Shown: in pieces, positions 28,493-37,273 of the stretch | Position numbering within the stretch: position 1 is the first letter of the stretch | How the letters are laid out: the number at the start of each line of letters is the position of its first letter | NCBI RefSeq assembly: GCF_001655685.1 | Contig: NZ_LYVF01000174.1 | Coordinates: forward strand, 23,759 to 87,758 | Reading direction: 5' to 3' | Length of the DNA stretch: 64,000 bases | Source: Desulfotomaculum copahuensis | GTDB lineage: Bacteria; Bacillota; Desulfotomaculia; Desulfotomaculales; Desulfovirgulaceae | Translations under genes and position numbers: made by a program | The notes under the pieces: model-generated | Seen by the model: only the letters and a program-made list of their open reading frames with translations | Databases searched by the model: none | Told to the model about the DNA's origin: nothing

Positions 28493-28900
28493 TCAGGCCA
28501 GGTTTTCCTCCCGCAATTTGATCACTTCACCCTGATTCGACTTGTCGGTAATCTGCCCGGAGCGGCAGTGGCCGAGAATAACCGCTCCTTCGTTGACCAC
28601 CAGCGCCCGGGCGTTAATATTTCCTTCCAGCCTCCCCGAGGCCGCCATTTCCACCCGCCCGGTGGACATGACATCCCCTTTTAAACGGCCGGCCAGTAAA
28701 ATGTTCCCCGCTTCGATATTTCCTGTTACCATGGCCTCCGGACCGAGAATAACATCACCCTCACTGATCACATCACCGGTGAATGTTCCGTCCAGGCGCA
28801 AAGTGCCCTGCGCCTTGATGGTGCCATCAATGCGGGTGTCCTTCCCCAGCCAGGTATCAATGTGCGTGCTCACTTTGGGCGCCGTTTTTTTGCCAATCAC
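28493..28900 (-). CDS. Bactofilin (polymer-forming cytoskeletal protein)
   Basis: A 135-residue bactofilin (DUF583). The core is a right-handed beta-helix with short repeats such as IKAQGTLRLDGTFTGDVISEG and AMVTGNIEAGNILLAGRLKG, which polymerises into membrane-associated filaments. GTG 28900 is preceded by GAGGGG at proper distance; the frame continuing to 29092 is not homologous. It follows an M23 peptidase gene, a common pairing in which the bactofilin scaffolds a cell-wall hydrolase for shape or envelope remodelling. Confidence 0.88.
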   Translation of the reverse strand: MIGKKTAPKVSTHIDTWLGKDTRIDGTIKAQGTLRLDGTFTGDVISEGDVILGPEAMVTGNIEAGNILLAGRLKGDVMSTGRVEMAASGRLEGNINARALVVNEGAVILGHCRSGQITDKSNQGEVIKLREENLA

Positions 28901-29030
28901 AAATATAACCCCTCTCTTTTTGAAGTTTATAATAACCGTACCATTAATTTGCCGCCTGCCGGTCCGTTGTCCGGTGCGGGTAACCGGAATATATGTATTT
29001 GGGTTTCCCGGTTCCGGCACCTTTTGGATG

Positions 29031-29912
29031 TCATTGCAACCAGCGCATGGGATCCACAAACTGCCCGTCCTTTTCCATGCCGAAGTGCACATGCGGACCG
29101 GTGCTCAACCCGGTGCTGCCCACCCGGCTGATCACCTGCCCCCGCTCCACCTGCTGGCCCGTTTTCACCAGCAGGGCGGAATTATGGCCGTAGTAGGTGC
29201 GGAAACCATTCCCGTGATCTATGATCACCAGATTGCCGTAGCCGGCGGACCATCCGGCAAAAGCCACCCGCCCGCTGCCGGCCGCGGTTACCGGCGTGCC
29301 TTCGGGCGCACTGATATCCAGGCCGTCATGAAACTCCTGCCTGCCCCCGAACGGGAAGGGGCGCCAGCCGAAACCGGAGGTCACGGTCCCACTGACCGGC
29401 CAGGCGGAAGGAATAGAAGCCATATAGGCCAGATGATCCCGCAACTGGCCTTCCAACGATTGCAACTCACCAACCCGCCGGCTTAAATCCGCGTTCATCT
29501 GCGCGGCCCGCTCCACCAGCCCGCCCCGGGACGGCAGTTGCCCCCCGCCCGGCGTTCCCCCGCTCCCCGTTCCACCGGGTAAACCGGCCATGCCGCGCAC
29601 TTTCTTTTCCAGTTCATTGATCTGGCCGAGCTTGTCCCTGACCTGGGCCAGTTCTTTCTGGGACTGGTTTATTTCCGCCTGCAGGTCGTTGACCCGGGAA
29701 GCCTGTTTTACATTTTCCGCTTTTACGTAATTAAGTTTGGCCACTTCCCTTTTGGCCTGGTAATAGCCCAAAGCAAAACCGGCGCCGACCACAAGCCCCA
29801 ACAACAATACTCCCAGTACAAATATCAGCCTGTATGCGGACAACGACAACTGCCGTACTTTTTTCGTGGAATGCGGAATTATCGTTACCGTCCAGCGGTC
29901 GCCAATGTTCAT
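29031..29912 (-). CDS. M23 family murein endopeptidase, membrane-anchored
   Basis: A 293-residue protein with an N-terminal membrane helix (about residues 27-50), a coiled coil (about 52-105), a Gly/Pro linker (GLPGGTGSGG) and a LytM/M23 zinc peptidase domain from about residue 165. Metal motifs are visible: EFHDGLDISAP (HxxxD) and GPHVHFGME (HxH). Such enzymes cleave peptide cross-links in peptidoglycan and act outside the membrane. The bactofilin gene follows after 130 bases and is its probable spatial partner. Confidence 0.9.
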   Translation of the reverse strand: MNIGDRWTVTIIPHSTKKVRQLSLSAYRLIFVLGVLLLGLVVGAGFALGYYQAKREVAKLNYVKAENVKQASRVNDLQAEINQSQKELAQVRDKLGQINELEKKVRGMAGLPGGTGSGGTPGGGQLPSRGGLVERAAQMNADLSRRVGELQSLEGQLRDHLAYMASIPSAWPVSGTVTSGFGWRPFPFGGRQEFHDGLDISAPEGTPVTAAGSGRVAFAGWSAGYGNLVIIDHGNGFRTYYGHNSALLVKTGQQVERGQVISRVGSTGLSTGPHVHFGMEKDGQFVDPMRWLQ

Positions 29913-30306
29913 CGTCCATTTCCCGGTTTAAACAGACCGGTGTCACTATCCCCCCCTACCAGCTCAGGATTACGTAAAGGTCTTTTAAGTCAGCTACCCT
30001 GTCTATTCGACACTAAATTCATATATCCTACTTCTTAATCATATAAATGACGAACAAGCGCAATTATTGAGACTTTGTTTTGGATTATGATATTTATGAC
30101 TCAACCTGCAAAGACACTATTTAATCCTGTCTTGTGATTCCGGACCTATCCCTTTATTAAGGCTCCAATACTAAAGAGCAGGAAACTGTTGGTATCAGTC
30201 CCCTACTCCCCGAATTATTGAAGTCAAAGTCATTTTTGCACTGTAATGTTATAGGGCGCAACATTCGTTACTGCTATATTGTCGGGCCGGCCGGATCATT
30301 TTATAA
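29913..30306. other. Intergenic region without recognised gene
   Basis: 394 bases, AT-richer than its surroundings, upstream of the M23 gene and at the 3' end of the large bactofilin-like gene. No coding, RNA or repeat feature is recognised; the M23 promoter should lie here. Confidence 0.5.
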
Positions 30307-32691
30307 TCAGCGCACCTTCTGCCGCCCGGACCATAAGACCGTTGATGCCGCTCCCAGTCCGGCCGCCTTTAACAACAAGCCGGCCACCATCCCGGCAAAG
30401 GGTATCCAGGCCACCAGGCCGAGCACGAGCACACCGGCCAGGGTGGCCAGGTGTGTTGCCGGCTCTGCGGCACCGGCCGCCCTCAAAATCCTGCTTCCCA
30501 GCGCTTCGGCCAGACCGGCCAGGCCCAGAAAGTACAGACCGGCCAGCGCCACCCACAACAACCCGGCCAGGGGAATGCCCAGCACAGTGACGACCATCAG
30601 GAAGGTTACCGGCGGCGCCAGAATCATGATTACCAGGCCCCAAAGCAGGCTGCGCCCCGGCCGCAGGGAAACTTCACCGGCCACCTTTGCACTGAAGGCC
30701 GGGAAAAGGACGTTGATCAAAAGCAGCAGGATCAGCGTCAGCACCAGGGAAACCCAGCGCCACCAGAAAATGGCTGTGGTCATTCCCGGCCAGGGGTAAC
30801 CGCTGAACCAGCGGGTGATTTCCCGGGAAATAAATTCCCCGCTGCTGATACTGATTACCTGGCCGGAAACGGTCGCTCCCGGCGCCCGGTCCACCCGGCC
30901 GCCAATGACCACCAGATCGCCGTCCACCCGTGCCGACGGCGCCAGATGCGCCACGCCGCCCACGATAACCAGGCCTTTGCCGGCAGTGCCGCTGAGGTCG
31001 ACCGGCCCGCCGATGGCCACCAGTCCTTGCCCCGTCGCACCGCTTACCGTCAGCGGTCCGCCCAAAACGACCACCCCGTCGCCCACCCGGCCGCTGATCC
31101 GGGCCGGACCGCCGACGGCCACCACGCCGTCGCGCACATTCCCGTCCACGTTCACCGGACCGCCGATGGATACCGCCCCGTCGACGTTTTGACCGGCCGG
31201 GACGTTAATACCGCTGCCGATCTGAAACAGTCCCTGCGCCCGGGCGGGAGCAGCGCCAAACAAGAGGGACGAACCGAGCAGCAAAGCCACTACGACAATT
31301 CCGGGCAGTTTCCCCCGGCCGTTTTTCCAGTCCGGCAAAAGAGCGCCCTGTTCTTTTGCCGGAGGCGGGTCATTTTGCCGGCCGTTCAACTGTGGAACGG
31401 TCTCTTCACCCGTGATGGCCGGCGGTTTTACCCCGGATTTCTCTCCGGACCGCTCTTCCGGCGGTAAACCGGTTGCCCCGTGCGCCGCAAAGTGCACGGC
31501 CGGTTCTTCCCCGGCAGCCGTCTTTAGGCTTGTGCCGGCCGTCCCGGCGGCATCCTGCCCGTTATCCACCGGAATACTGTTTTCCACCGGTGTGTATGAT
31601 CCGGCATTATTGCCGTTCCGGGGGCCGGCATCCCCGGAACCGGGCGCCTGTATCCCCCCGTCTCCGCCGCCCGGCGGGAGCGGACCGGGTCCATCGTCAC
31701 CGTGCCGCCGGCGGTCATTCCACCAGGGACGGTTGGTGCCGAAGCGCGTGGCCAGCAAGGCGCCCATTCCGGCAACAGCCGCCACCGGCCAGATCAAGAA
31801 TCCGGCCAGCGGCGCCGACTGGGCCAGCCAGATCAACGCCACACCGGTCACCGCCTGCACCAGCAAGGTTTGACCGCCCAACCGGGGCCAGCGTTTTTCC
31901 AGCGCCCGCTCCACCTGCCGCCCGATGATCAGGCCGAGCAGCACCGCCCCGGTCAAAACCACCAGCGGCAATGTGAGCACCACCAGCACGGCCACGGGGA
32001 TGCCGACCAGGGTGATGGCCAGTGCCAGCAGGGCAACGGGTAAAATGATCCAGCCCAACAGGCCGGTGCCCAAAAGCCGCCCGGGCTCCGCCTGCAGACC
32101 GGCGGTCATGGCCGCCAGCCGCCCGGGGAAGAGGGCGGCCGCCACCGCGGTCAACGCCGCCAGGCCGAGCAGGTATAAAAGCCAGCGCCAGAAACTGATT
32201 ATCACCGGAACGGACCCGTGCCCGGGCACTTCATTACCGGAGTAAAACGGATAAGCATGTTCAAGCCGGACATTGGATTCTTCCCGGCCCAGCACCCGGG
32301 CGCCCGGCTCACGGATTACCTTTCCGCGCACCGCGGTCACATTACCTGCGACAAAAGCTGTGGAACGCAGGATCACATCCCCGGAAACGGCCGTGATATT
32401 GCCCATCACCTTGCCGCCCACCACCACGTCGCCGTTCATGGCCACAACATTGCCGGTGACTGTTTCTCCCGCCTTGACGTTCACATCCCCGTTATACTGG
32501 ACCAGATCCCCGCTGGAAGCCAAATAAACCGCTCCCGCGCCACTGCCGGGCATATCTCCCGTTGGTTTACCCTGCACCGGCAGGGGAAGGGCATTTTCCG
32601 TACCGGGTGCGGACCAGGCCGGCAGGGCCGGTAAAAATACATTTACGGCGAGCAGGCATACCAGCACCGCCGTTAAAACGCTCCTGCGCAT
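30307..32691 (-). CDS. Duplicated bactofilin-like membrane protein
   Basis: A 794-residue protein made of two related halves. Each has a signal-like hydrophobic helix (residues about 5-28; internal VVVALLLGSSLLFGAAPARA near 480), a beta-helical repeat domain (VVAMNGDVVVGGKVMGNITA; VVAVGGPARISGRVGDGVVV) and a cluster of about four membrane helices. The halves are joined by about 150 low-complexity residues (31350-31730). The repeat domains resemble polymer-forming bactofilin-type proteins and would lie outside the membrane. ATG 32691 is preceded by GGGAGGAA. It is downstream of an ECF sigma/anti-sigma pair, so it is probably an envelope-stress output. An ancient gene fusion is likely. Confidence 0.75.
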   Translation of the reverse strand: MRRSVLTAVLVCLLAVNVFLPALPAWSAPGTENALPLPVQGKPTGDMPGSGAGAVYLASSGDLVQYNGDVNVKAGETVTGNVVAMNGDVVVGGKVMGNITAVSGDVILRSTAFVAGNVTAVRGKVIREPGARVLGREESNVRLEHAYPFYSGNEVPGHGSVPVIISFWRWLLYLLGLAALTAVAAALFPGRLAAMTAGLQAEPGRLLGTGLLGWIILPVALLALAITLVGIPVAVLVVLTLPLVVLTGAVLLGLIIGRQVERALEKRWPRLGGQTLLVQAVTGVALIWLAQSAPLAGFLIWPVAAVAGMGALLATRFGTNRPWWNDRRRHGDDGPGPLPPGGGDGGIQAPGSGDAGPRNGNNAGSYTPVENSIPVDNGQDAAGTAGTSLKTAAGEEPAVHFAAHGATGLPPEERSGEKSGVKPPAITGEETVPQLNGRQNDPPPAKEQGALLPDWKNGRGKLPGIVVVALLLGSSLLFGAAPARAQGLFQIGSGINVPAGQNVDGAVSIGGPVNVDGNVRDGVVAVGGPARISGRVGDGVVVLGGPLTVSGATGQGLVAIGGPVDLSGTAGKGLVIVGGVAHLAPSARVDGDLVVIGGRVDRAPGATVSGQVISISSGEFISREITRWFSGYPWPGMTTAIFWWRWVSLVLTLILLLLINVLFPAFSAKVAGEVSLRPGRSLLWGLVIMILAPPVTFLMVVTVLGIPLAGLLWVALAGLYFLGLAGLAEALGSRILRAAGAAEPATHLATLAGVLVLGLVAWIPFAGMVAGLLLKAAGLGAASTVLWSGRQKVR

Positions 32692-32944
32692 CAACCATTC
32701 CTCCCGAACTGCGGCCGGCGCTTTAAGGCCCGCCGCTAATAACCAACATTGAATGTGAAGCGGCCAACTCTTACTGTACTGGAAACGCCTGAAACCACCG
32801 GCGGTATTCGTGACAACGTCAAAGACATTTACGGGCCGCACAGGGTATGCATTATCGTTTAATGCCACACATCGTACCGGAAATAGACCTTGACGCAACC
32901 TTTTGGCGACATTCCTCAGCACCGGCCGTGATCCCGCCGGGCCG

Positions 32945-33568
32945 TCAGCGCGTCCCCGGACGCATGGCCCGGTTCAGCATCAGGCCGCAGGCCAGCCCCA
33001 GGGCGCCCATGATCAGCCAGATCCCGGCTGAAAGAGAGCGCGCCAGCACCAATAATGTTTCCCCGATGGCCCAGAACAACCAGACAACCCGGCCGGCGAC
33101 GGCCGCCCACCCCTGCAACATCCCGGCCGCCTCACCGGTACCGGTATGGATAAAACCGCCGGGCGCAAAACTGTGCCAGAGATCATCCAATATCCGGAAC
33201 AGAACACCAATTGCCTTCGGCAGCGCCGGCACGGGCGCGCCGGCCCACAACCAACCCAGGAAGCCCGCGGCCAGGGCCAGGAGCAGGCAAAGCGCCAGCC
33301 CCAGAGCGCCGGCCGGCCTGTAACCGGGATACACGGAGGGCGGCGCGCTTTCCTCCAACTTCGCCATGATACCGGCGGTCAGGGCGGGAGCGGGCTCTTC
33401 CTCCGGCAGGTCGAGGAGGGCAAAAAGGCTTTGCCAGCGGGCCAGTTCCCGGCGGCAGGCCGGGCAGGAGCCCAGGTGCCGGGCCATTTCCCCGGCCGTG
33501 CGTGCCGGCAGTTCGCCGTCCAGATATTCCGGGATTAGCTCCCGCCAGTAATCACAGTGCTTGTTCAT
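32945..33568 (-). CDS. Anti-sigma factor with zinc-finger domain
   Basis: A 207-residue anti-sigma factor. The N-terminus carries a zf-HC2 anti-sigma domain with MARHLGSCPACRREL (HxxxCxxC) near residue 29 that would hold the sigma factor. Two or three hydrophobic segments follow, including ALGLALCLLLALAAGFLGWLWAG near residue 88 and one near the C-terminus, placing the rest in the membrane. Its ATG overlaps the sigma stop as ATGA, so the two are coupled. Release would follow envelope or redox signals through the zinc site. Confidence 0.88.
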   Translation of the reverse strand: MNKHCDYWRELIPEYLDGELPARTAGEMARHLGSCPACRRELARWQSLFALLDLPEEEPAPALTAGIMAKLEESAPPSVYPGYRPAGALGLALCLLLALAAGFLGWLWAGAPVPALPKAIGVLFRILDDLWHSFAPGGFIHTGTGEAAGMLQGWAAVAGRVVWLFWAIGETLLVLARSLSAGIWLIMGALGLACGLMLNRAMRPGTR

Positions 33569-34149
33569 CCATTGCCCTCCTCTCCTGCCAGCCACGGGGC
33601 CAGTTCTTTTTGCAACATCAGCCGGCCCCGGCGCAGCCTGGTTTTGACTGTGTTGAGCGGCAGACCCAAACTGCGGGCAATCTCCTCGTAACTCATATTT
33701 TGAAAATGGCGCAGGGTGACGGTCACCCGGTAGTCCCAGGGCAGGGCCGCCACCGCCCGCTGGACGGCCTGCCGCTTCTCCTTTGCGGCCCAAATCTTTT
33801 CCGGGCTGTACCGGTCGTCGGGCACATCCGGGAGGGAGCCGTCCCCGTCATCGCCCGGAAACGGCCCCGGTTCCCGCTGACGCCGGCGCCAGCAGTCCCG
33901 GGCCAGGTTGACGGCGATAGCGCAGATCCAGGGGGAAAATGCAGCGCCGGTGTGAAAGCGGGATAGATTCCGGTAGGCGCGGATAAAAGCCTCCTGTGTC
34001 ACATCCCGGGCTTCCTCCCGGTCCTGAAGCAGCCGTAAGGCAACAGTAAAAACCTTTTGCTGATAACGCGTCACCAGTCCGGCAAAGGCTTCCCGGTCGC
34101 CCTGCCGGCTCAACCCAATCAATTGTGCATCCGGCCGGTCCAAAACCAT
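33565..34149 (-). CDS. ECF-type RNA polymerase sigma factor
   Basis: A 194-residue extracytoplasmic-function sigma factor. Region 2 reads VTRYQQKVFTVALRLLQDREEARDVTQEAFIRAYRNL, and region 4 has the recognition helix MSYEEIARSLGLPLNTVKTRLRRGR. Region 3 is absent, as expected. AAGGGAGAG precedes the ATG. It is followed by its anti-sigma and by the large bactofilin-like membrane protein. The target promoters are unknown; self-regulation is common in the family. Confidence 0.92.
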   Translation of the reverse strand: MVLDRPDAQLIGLSRQGDREAFAGLVTRYQQKVFTVALRLLQDREEARDVTQEAFIRAYRNLSRFHTGAAFSPWICAIAVNLARDCWRRRQREPGPFPGDDGDGSLPDVPDDRYSPEKIWAAKEKRQAVQRAVAALPWDYRVTVTLRHFQNMSYEEIARSLGLPLNTVKTRLRRGRLMLQKELAPWLAGEEGNG

Positions 34150-34266
34150 CTCTCCCTTGCCCTTCTAAACGGTAATACGTCTGCCACACACTTAATGTTT
34201 CACCGGCGGATAAAAAAGCGATCCACCCGGGAAAAATCCAAATAGTAAAAATATTTCCTCTATCAA

Positions 34267-34295
34267 TTGACAGCATATTAACTTAGTAGTATTAT
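34267..34295 (+). promoter_or_regulatory. Sigma-A promoter of the DUF302 gene
   Basis: TTGACA, a 17-base spacer and TATTAT, about 27 bases ahead of the DUF302 start. Confidence 0.75.
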
Positions 34296-34321
34296 TGAAT
34301 AAAATTTAACGGGAGGTGCTG

Positions 34322-34711
34322 ATGATGTTGTTTCATTACACTGTAGACGCGGACAAGGATTTTGAAACGGCGGTGGCCGACCTGGAAAAGGCGCTGGCCG
34401 CACGCAAGTTCGGCGTTTTATGGAAGCTGGACGTTAAGGACAAGCTGGCTGAAAAGGGAGTTGATTTCGCCGGAAACTTCAAGATCCTGGAGGTTTGCAA
34501 CCCGGTCAAAGCCAAAGAGGCGCTGGAGGGCAATATGCAGGTGGGCTATTTTCTGCCCTGTAAAATGGTGGTCTTTGAGGAAAAAGGCCGGATAAAAATG
34601 GGCACCGTGCTGCCGACGGCCATCATGGGCCTGCTGGAAGAGGGCGTACCGGCAGGCCTGCCGCAGGAAGTGGAAAAAGTACTGATTGAGGCCATTGACG
34701 CAGCCAGGTAG
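34322..34711 (+). CDS. DUF302-family protein
   Basis: A 129-residue DUF302 protein. The fold is found alone or beside sulfur/redox and metal-handling genes; the function is unknown. Conserved features include DFETAVADLEKALAARKFGVLW and a cysteine-containing strand ILEVCNPVKAKEAL, followed by VGYFLPCKMVVFEE, giving two cysteines at typical positions. ATG 34322 (or 34325) follows GGGAGGTG. It has its own promoter and terminator. The next gene is the DsrE-like selenoprotein, which suggests a shared sulfur or thiol theme. Confidence 0.85.
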   Translation: MMLFHYTVDADKDFETAVADLEKALAARKFGVLWKLDVKDKLAEKGVDFAGNFKILEVCNPVKAKEALEGNMQVGYFLPCKMVVFEEKGRIKMGTVLPTAIMGLLEEGVPAGLPQEVEKVLIEAIDAAR

Positions 34712-34727
34712 GGAAATTACAACCGGC

Positions 34728-34755
34728 CGGGGGCGGGGGAAAGCCCCCGTTTTTT
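34728..34755 (+). terminator. Intrinsic terminator after the DUF302 gene
   Basis: A CGGGGG/CCCCCG stem with an AAAG loop (alternative register GGGGGC/GCCCCC) followed by six T. Confidence 0.88.
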
Positions 34756-34878
34756 ATGCCCCGCCCGTCTTTCGGTCCGCTAATGGATTACTTCAACCGC
34801 AAATGAAGGTTTTACCATAAAAAAAGCGAATACTAAAACAGGAATCGATAAAAACTTTTCAAGAAAAGGGGGACGTAC

Positions 34879-35235
34879 ATGGCCAGCTTTTTATTTGTTT
34901 TGAGCCGCGGGCTGGAAGACCCCGCCCGGGCCACGCGCACTTTTCAATTCGCCAAAGTGGCCAAAGACAAGGGGCACGATGTAAACATTTTTCTGGTCGA
35001 TGACGGCGTATATTACGCCGTAATGGGCATGGCCGACAACGTAAGGTCGTCCACCGGCGATGAAGCCAAAACCTATCTGGACTTCCTGCAGGAAAAAGAA
35101 GTTCCCTTCTACGTCTGAATACCCTGTGCCCGTACCCGTCAGGTTGACGAGGACAGCTTCATCAAGGGAGCCCGGCTGGCCGGAGCGGATAAGCTAATCG
35201 ATCTGGCCGCCGAATCAAAAGTATTCACATTTTAA
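34879..35235 (+). CDS. DsrE-like selenoprotein with internal UGA (Sec)
   Basis: The conventional frame stops at TGA 35116-35118 after 79 residues, but the same frame continues for 38 more residues with full DsrE-family character (IPCARTRQVDEDSF, IKGARLAGADKLIDLA) and ends at TAA 35233-35235. The UGA stands where relatives have the first active cysteine (VPFYV-C-xxCA-x-R), giving a UxxC motif. DsrE-like selenoproteins are known in other bacteria. A SECIS-like hairpin starts 17 bases after the UGA. The protein is 118 residues, normal for the family, which handles sulfur transfer or thiol redox in the cytoplasm. GGGGG precedes ATG 34879. No selA/selB/selC is in the window to confirm. Confidence 0.85.
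35135..35152 (+). promoter_or_regulatory. Bacterial SECIS-like hairpin
   Basis: CCCGTC pairs with GACG(A)GG (one bulged A) around the loop AGGTT. The stem starts 17 bases after the UGA, so the apical loop lies about 23-27 bases away, the range seen for bacterial SECIS elements. The GG-containing loop resembles that after the UGA at 757. Confidence 0.65.
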
Positions 35236-35249
35236 CCGGCAGGAAACGT

Positions 35250-35288
35250 AAAGAGAGCGGGACCGGACAGCGGTACCGCTCTTTCTTG
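35250..35288 (+). terminator. Terminator of the DsrE-like gene
   Basis: AGAGCGG and CCGCTCT around a 15-base loop, followed by TTTCTT, 19 bases after the UAA. Its place after the UAA, not the UGA, supports the full-length reading. Confidence 0.7.
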
Positions 35289-35318
35289 CTTAAACTCCCA
35301 CCCCAACCGGCACCGGCC

Positions 35319-35337
35319 GGACACGGGGACGGTTCCG
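35319..35337 (+). repeat. Dispersed motif, copy 1
   Basis: GGACACGGGGACGGTTCCG, identical to the core of the copy at 36115. Similar GGGGACGGTT sequences are dispersed between genes in many clostridial genomes. Confidence 0.55.
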
Positions 35338-35426
35338 CCGCCTTTAACGGACGTGCCCGGAGCGAAAACAGCCGGCAAAACCATTACGCCCCCTCCGGCC
35401 GGCAAATCTTCAGGCCGGCGGGTGAG

Positions 35427-36062
35427 CTAAAATTCCCGCGCCGCCAACCCGGCCTTTTCCACAGCCGCATCCAGCATGGCCTGCGCGTTCTGAGGCATGT
35501 ACTCATGCCCCTCGCAAATCACTGAAACAATATCCGTTACACCGAGAAAAGAAAGAACGGCTCTCAGATAACGGTCCCCGAAATCCATTTCGGACATGGG
35601 CGGTTGGGTGTAAAAGCCGCCCCGGGCATGGATATGGACGGCCTTTTTGCCCTTGACCAGGCCGGCAGGTCCGTTCTCAGTATAATAAAATGTTTTGCCG
35701 GCGACCATAATGGTATCGATATAGGCCTTGAACAGGGGCGGCAGGCCCAGATTCCACAGAGGGGTGACAAATACATACTTGTCGGCGGCCAGGAACTGGT
35801 CGGTAAAGTTGTTCACCGCACTCACCCTGGCCTGCTCCACCGGTGTCAGGTCAGTGAAAGGCATCTGGCGGGCCAGTTTCTCCCAGGCGCGGAGCAGCTC
35901 TTCATCCACCAGTGGAATTTTATCACGGTAACAATCCACTGAAATAATTTTGTCCTCCGGATGGGTTTCCCGGTACACTTTCATGAATTCCCGGGCCATG
36001 GTCAAGCTTTTGGACTCTTCCACCGGCCGTGGATTGGCCTGCACATAAAGCAAAGTGGACAT
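35427..36062 (-). CDS. azoR: FMN-dependent NADH azoreductase/quinone reductase
   Basis: A 211-residue flavodoxin-fold protein of the AzoR type, reducing quinones and azo compounds with NAD(P)H by two-electron transfer. It starts MSTLLYVQANPRPVEESKSL, with FVTPLWNLGLPPLFKAYID and the glycine segment HIHARGGFY in the FMN-binding region. ATG 36062 has AAAGGG at 9 bases; the longer frame to 36182 is not homologous. It stands alone, flanked by the two GGGGACGGTT repeat copies. A role in thiol or oxidative defence is an inference. Confidence 0.88.
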   Translation of the reverse strand: MSTLLYVQANPRPVEESKSLTMAREFMKVYRETHPEDKIISVDCYRDKIPLVDEELLRAWEKLARQMPFTDLTPVEQARVSAVNNFTDQFLAADKYVFVTPLWNLGLPPLFKAYIDTIMVAGKTFYYTENGPAGLVKGKKAVHIHARGGFYTQPPMSEMDFGDRYLRAVLSFLGVTDIVSVICEGHEYMPQNAQAMLDAAVEKAGLAAREF

Positions 36063-36114
36063 TATAGCCATCCCTTTCTTAAAAAATATTCCCTCCGGGA
36101 AATTCCTGCGCCCC

Positions 36115-36138
36115 GGACACGGGGACGGTTCCGTTGTC
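36115..36138 (+). repeat. Dispersed motif, copy 2
   Basis: It extends copy 1 with TTGTC, giving an imperfect dyad (GGACA...TTGTC). The two copies flank the azoreductase gene in the same orientation; a partial third (GGGGACGGTT) is on the minus strand near 17310. Confidence 0.55.
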
Positions 36139-36292
36139 TTCTTCCCGGCCCTTTCCAGACAAGTTATTATATATTTTACCATTTACCATCGTCATAAACA
36201 ATACCAGCCATAAACACCAGTGCTGACGCACCAGGATTTGTTATACCATACTCGCTCAAGGACTTGGACCTGTGCCAGGCATTATGGCTTTT

Positions 36293-37192
36293 TTACAGCT
36301 GGATATCATAAACCACCTGCAAATTTTCCACCCGCATTCCCTTGATCAAGCCGCTGCTGGTACCGAAGATATACCCTCCGCCGGGGGAAGCGACGTCAAT
36401 CAGTGCCTGCACCGTATTACGCAATTCCGGCCGGCTGCGGGGCAGGATTAACTCTTCCGGATCCAGGTTGCCCCACAGGCACAGGCGATCGCCGTACTGC
36501 CGCTTGATCCGGCCGATATCCATGCCGGCCGCCGCTTCGATGCACTGCAGTCCGTGGAAGCCGGCACCCGCTATGTCCGCCAGCAGTTCATCCAGATTGC
36601 CGTCGGAGTGAAAGAAAACCGGCACCCTCAGCTCTGTCAACCCGGCCGCCTGGCGGGCCAGGGAAGGGAAAAAATGCCGGCGCAGGACGGCCGGGTGGAC
36701 CACCGGACCACGCCGGTAGGCGATGTCGTCGGCAATAAGCACCCCCATGGCCCCCGCTCCGGCGGCGCGCTCCGCCAGTTCCAGGTTGAACCTTTCCACC
36801 GCCCGGATCAGGTCTGTAAGCTCCGGTGATTCGCGTGCCACGGTACTGAAAAAATGTTCGTAGCCCCACAATCTGGCCCCCCAGCCGAAGGCCCCGTCCA
36901 GCATGACAAACACAAAGAGATCGCTTTCCCGCACCCAGCGGTCCAGATCGGGCCAGGCCGCTTCCGCCACGGCAGGCATGCCGCCGCCGGCCGTTTCAAC
37001 AGGAAAAACCGGGGACAGGCAGATAATATCCAGCCCCAGGCGCCGGGCAAATTCCCGCCGCTCCGCAAAACCCACTATGGCACACCCCAAAACGGAACGC
37101 ACCAAGGCGTCGTCGATGCATATTTCGCCCCGGGGCGGCCGGTCGGGCACCCGGTGCCCGATGGCCAGGGCCACCCTTTCTCTCGCCTTCAT
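36293..37192 (-). CDS. UroD-family corrinoid methyltransferase (second copy)
   Basis: A 299-residue protein of the uroporphyrinogen decarboxylase/MtaA superfamily, which in anaerobes includes methyltransferases moving methyl groups to or from corrinoid proteins. Typical segments are VPVFFHSDGNLDELLADIAGAGFHGLQCIE and LCLWGNLDPEELILPRS, and it ends with GGGYIFGTSSGLIKGM. It is shorter than average (about 340), mainly at the N-terminus. GAGGAG precedes the ATG. It is the last gene of the run corrinoid protein, activator, methyltransferase, suggesting a second methyl-transfer system. The substrate is unknown. Confidence 0.82.
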   Translation of the reverse strand: MKARERVALAIGHRVPDRPPRGEICIDDALVRSVLGCAIVGFAERREFARRLGLDIICLSPVFPVETAGGGMPAVAEAAWPDLDRWVRESDLFVFVMLDGAFGWGARLWGYEHFFSTVARESPELTDLIRAVERFNLELAERAAGAGAMGVLIADDIAYRRGPVVHPAVLRRHFFPSLARQAAGLTELRVPVFFHSDGNLDELLADIAGAGFHGLQCIEAAAGMDIGRIKRQYGDRLCLWGNLDPEELILPRSRPELRNTVQALIDVASPGGGYIFGTSSGLIKGMRVENLQVVYDIQL

Positions 37193-37273
37193 GACCAGAT
37201 CTCCTCAATTGTAGTGGTACGTCCCGGCAAACAGGCCGCCAAGCCATGGTTTCCGGCCCCGGAAACCCATTCT

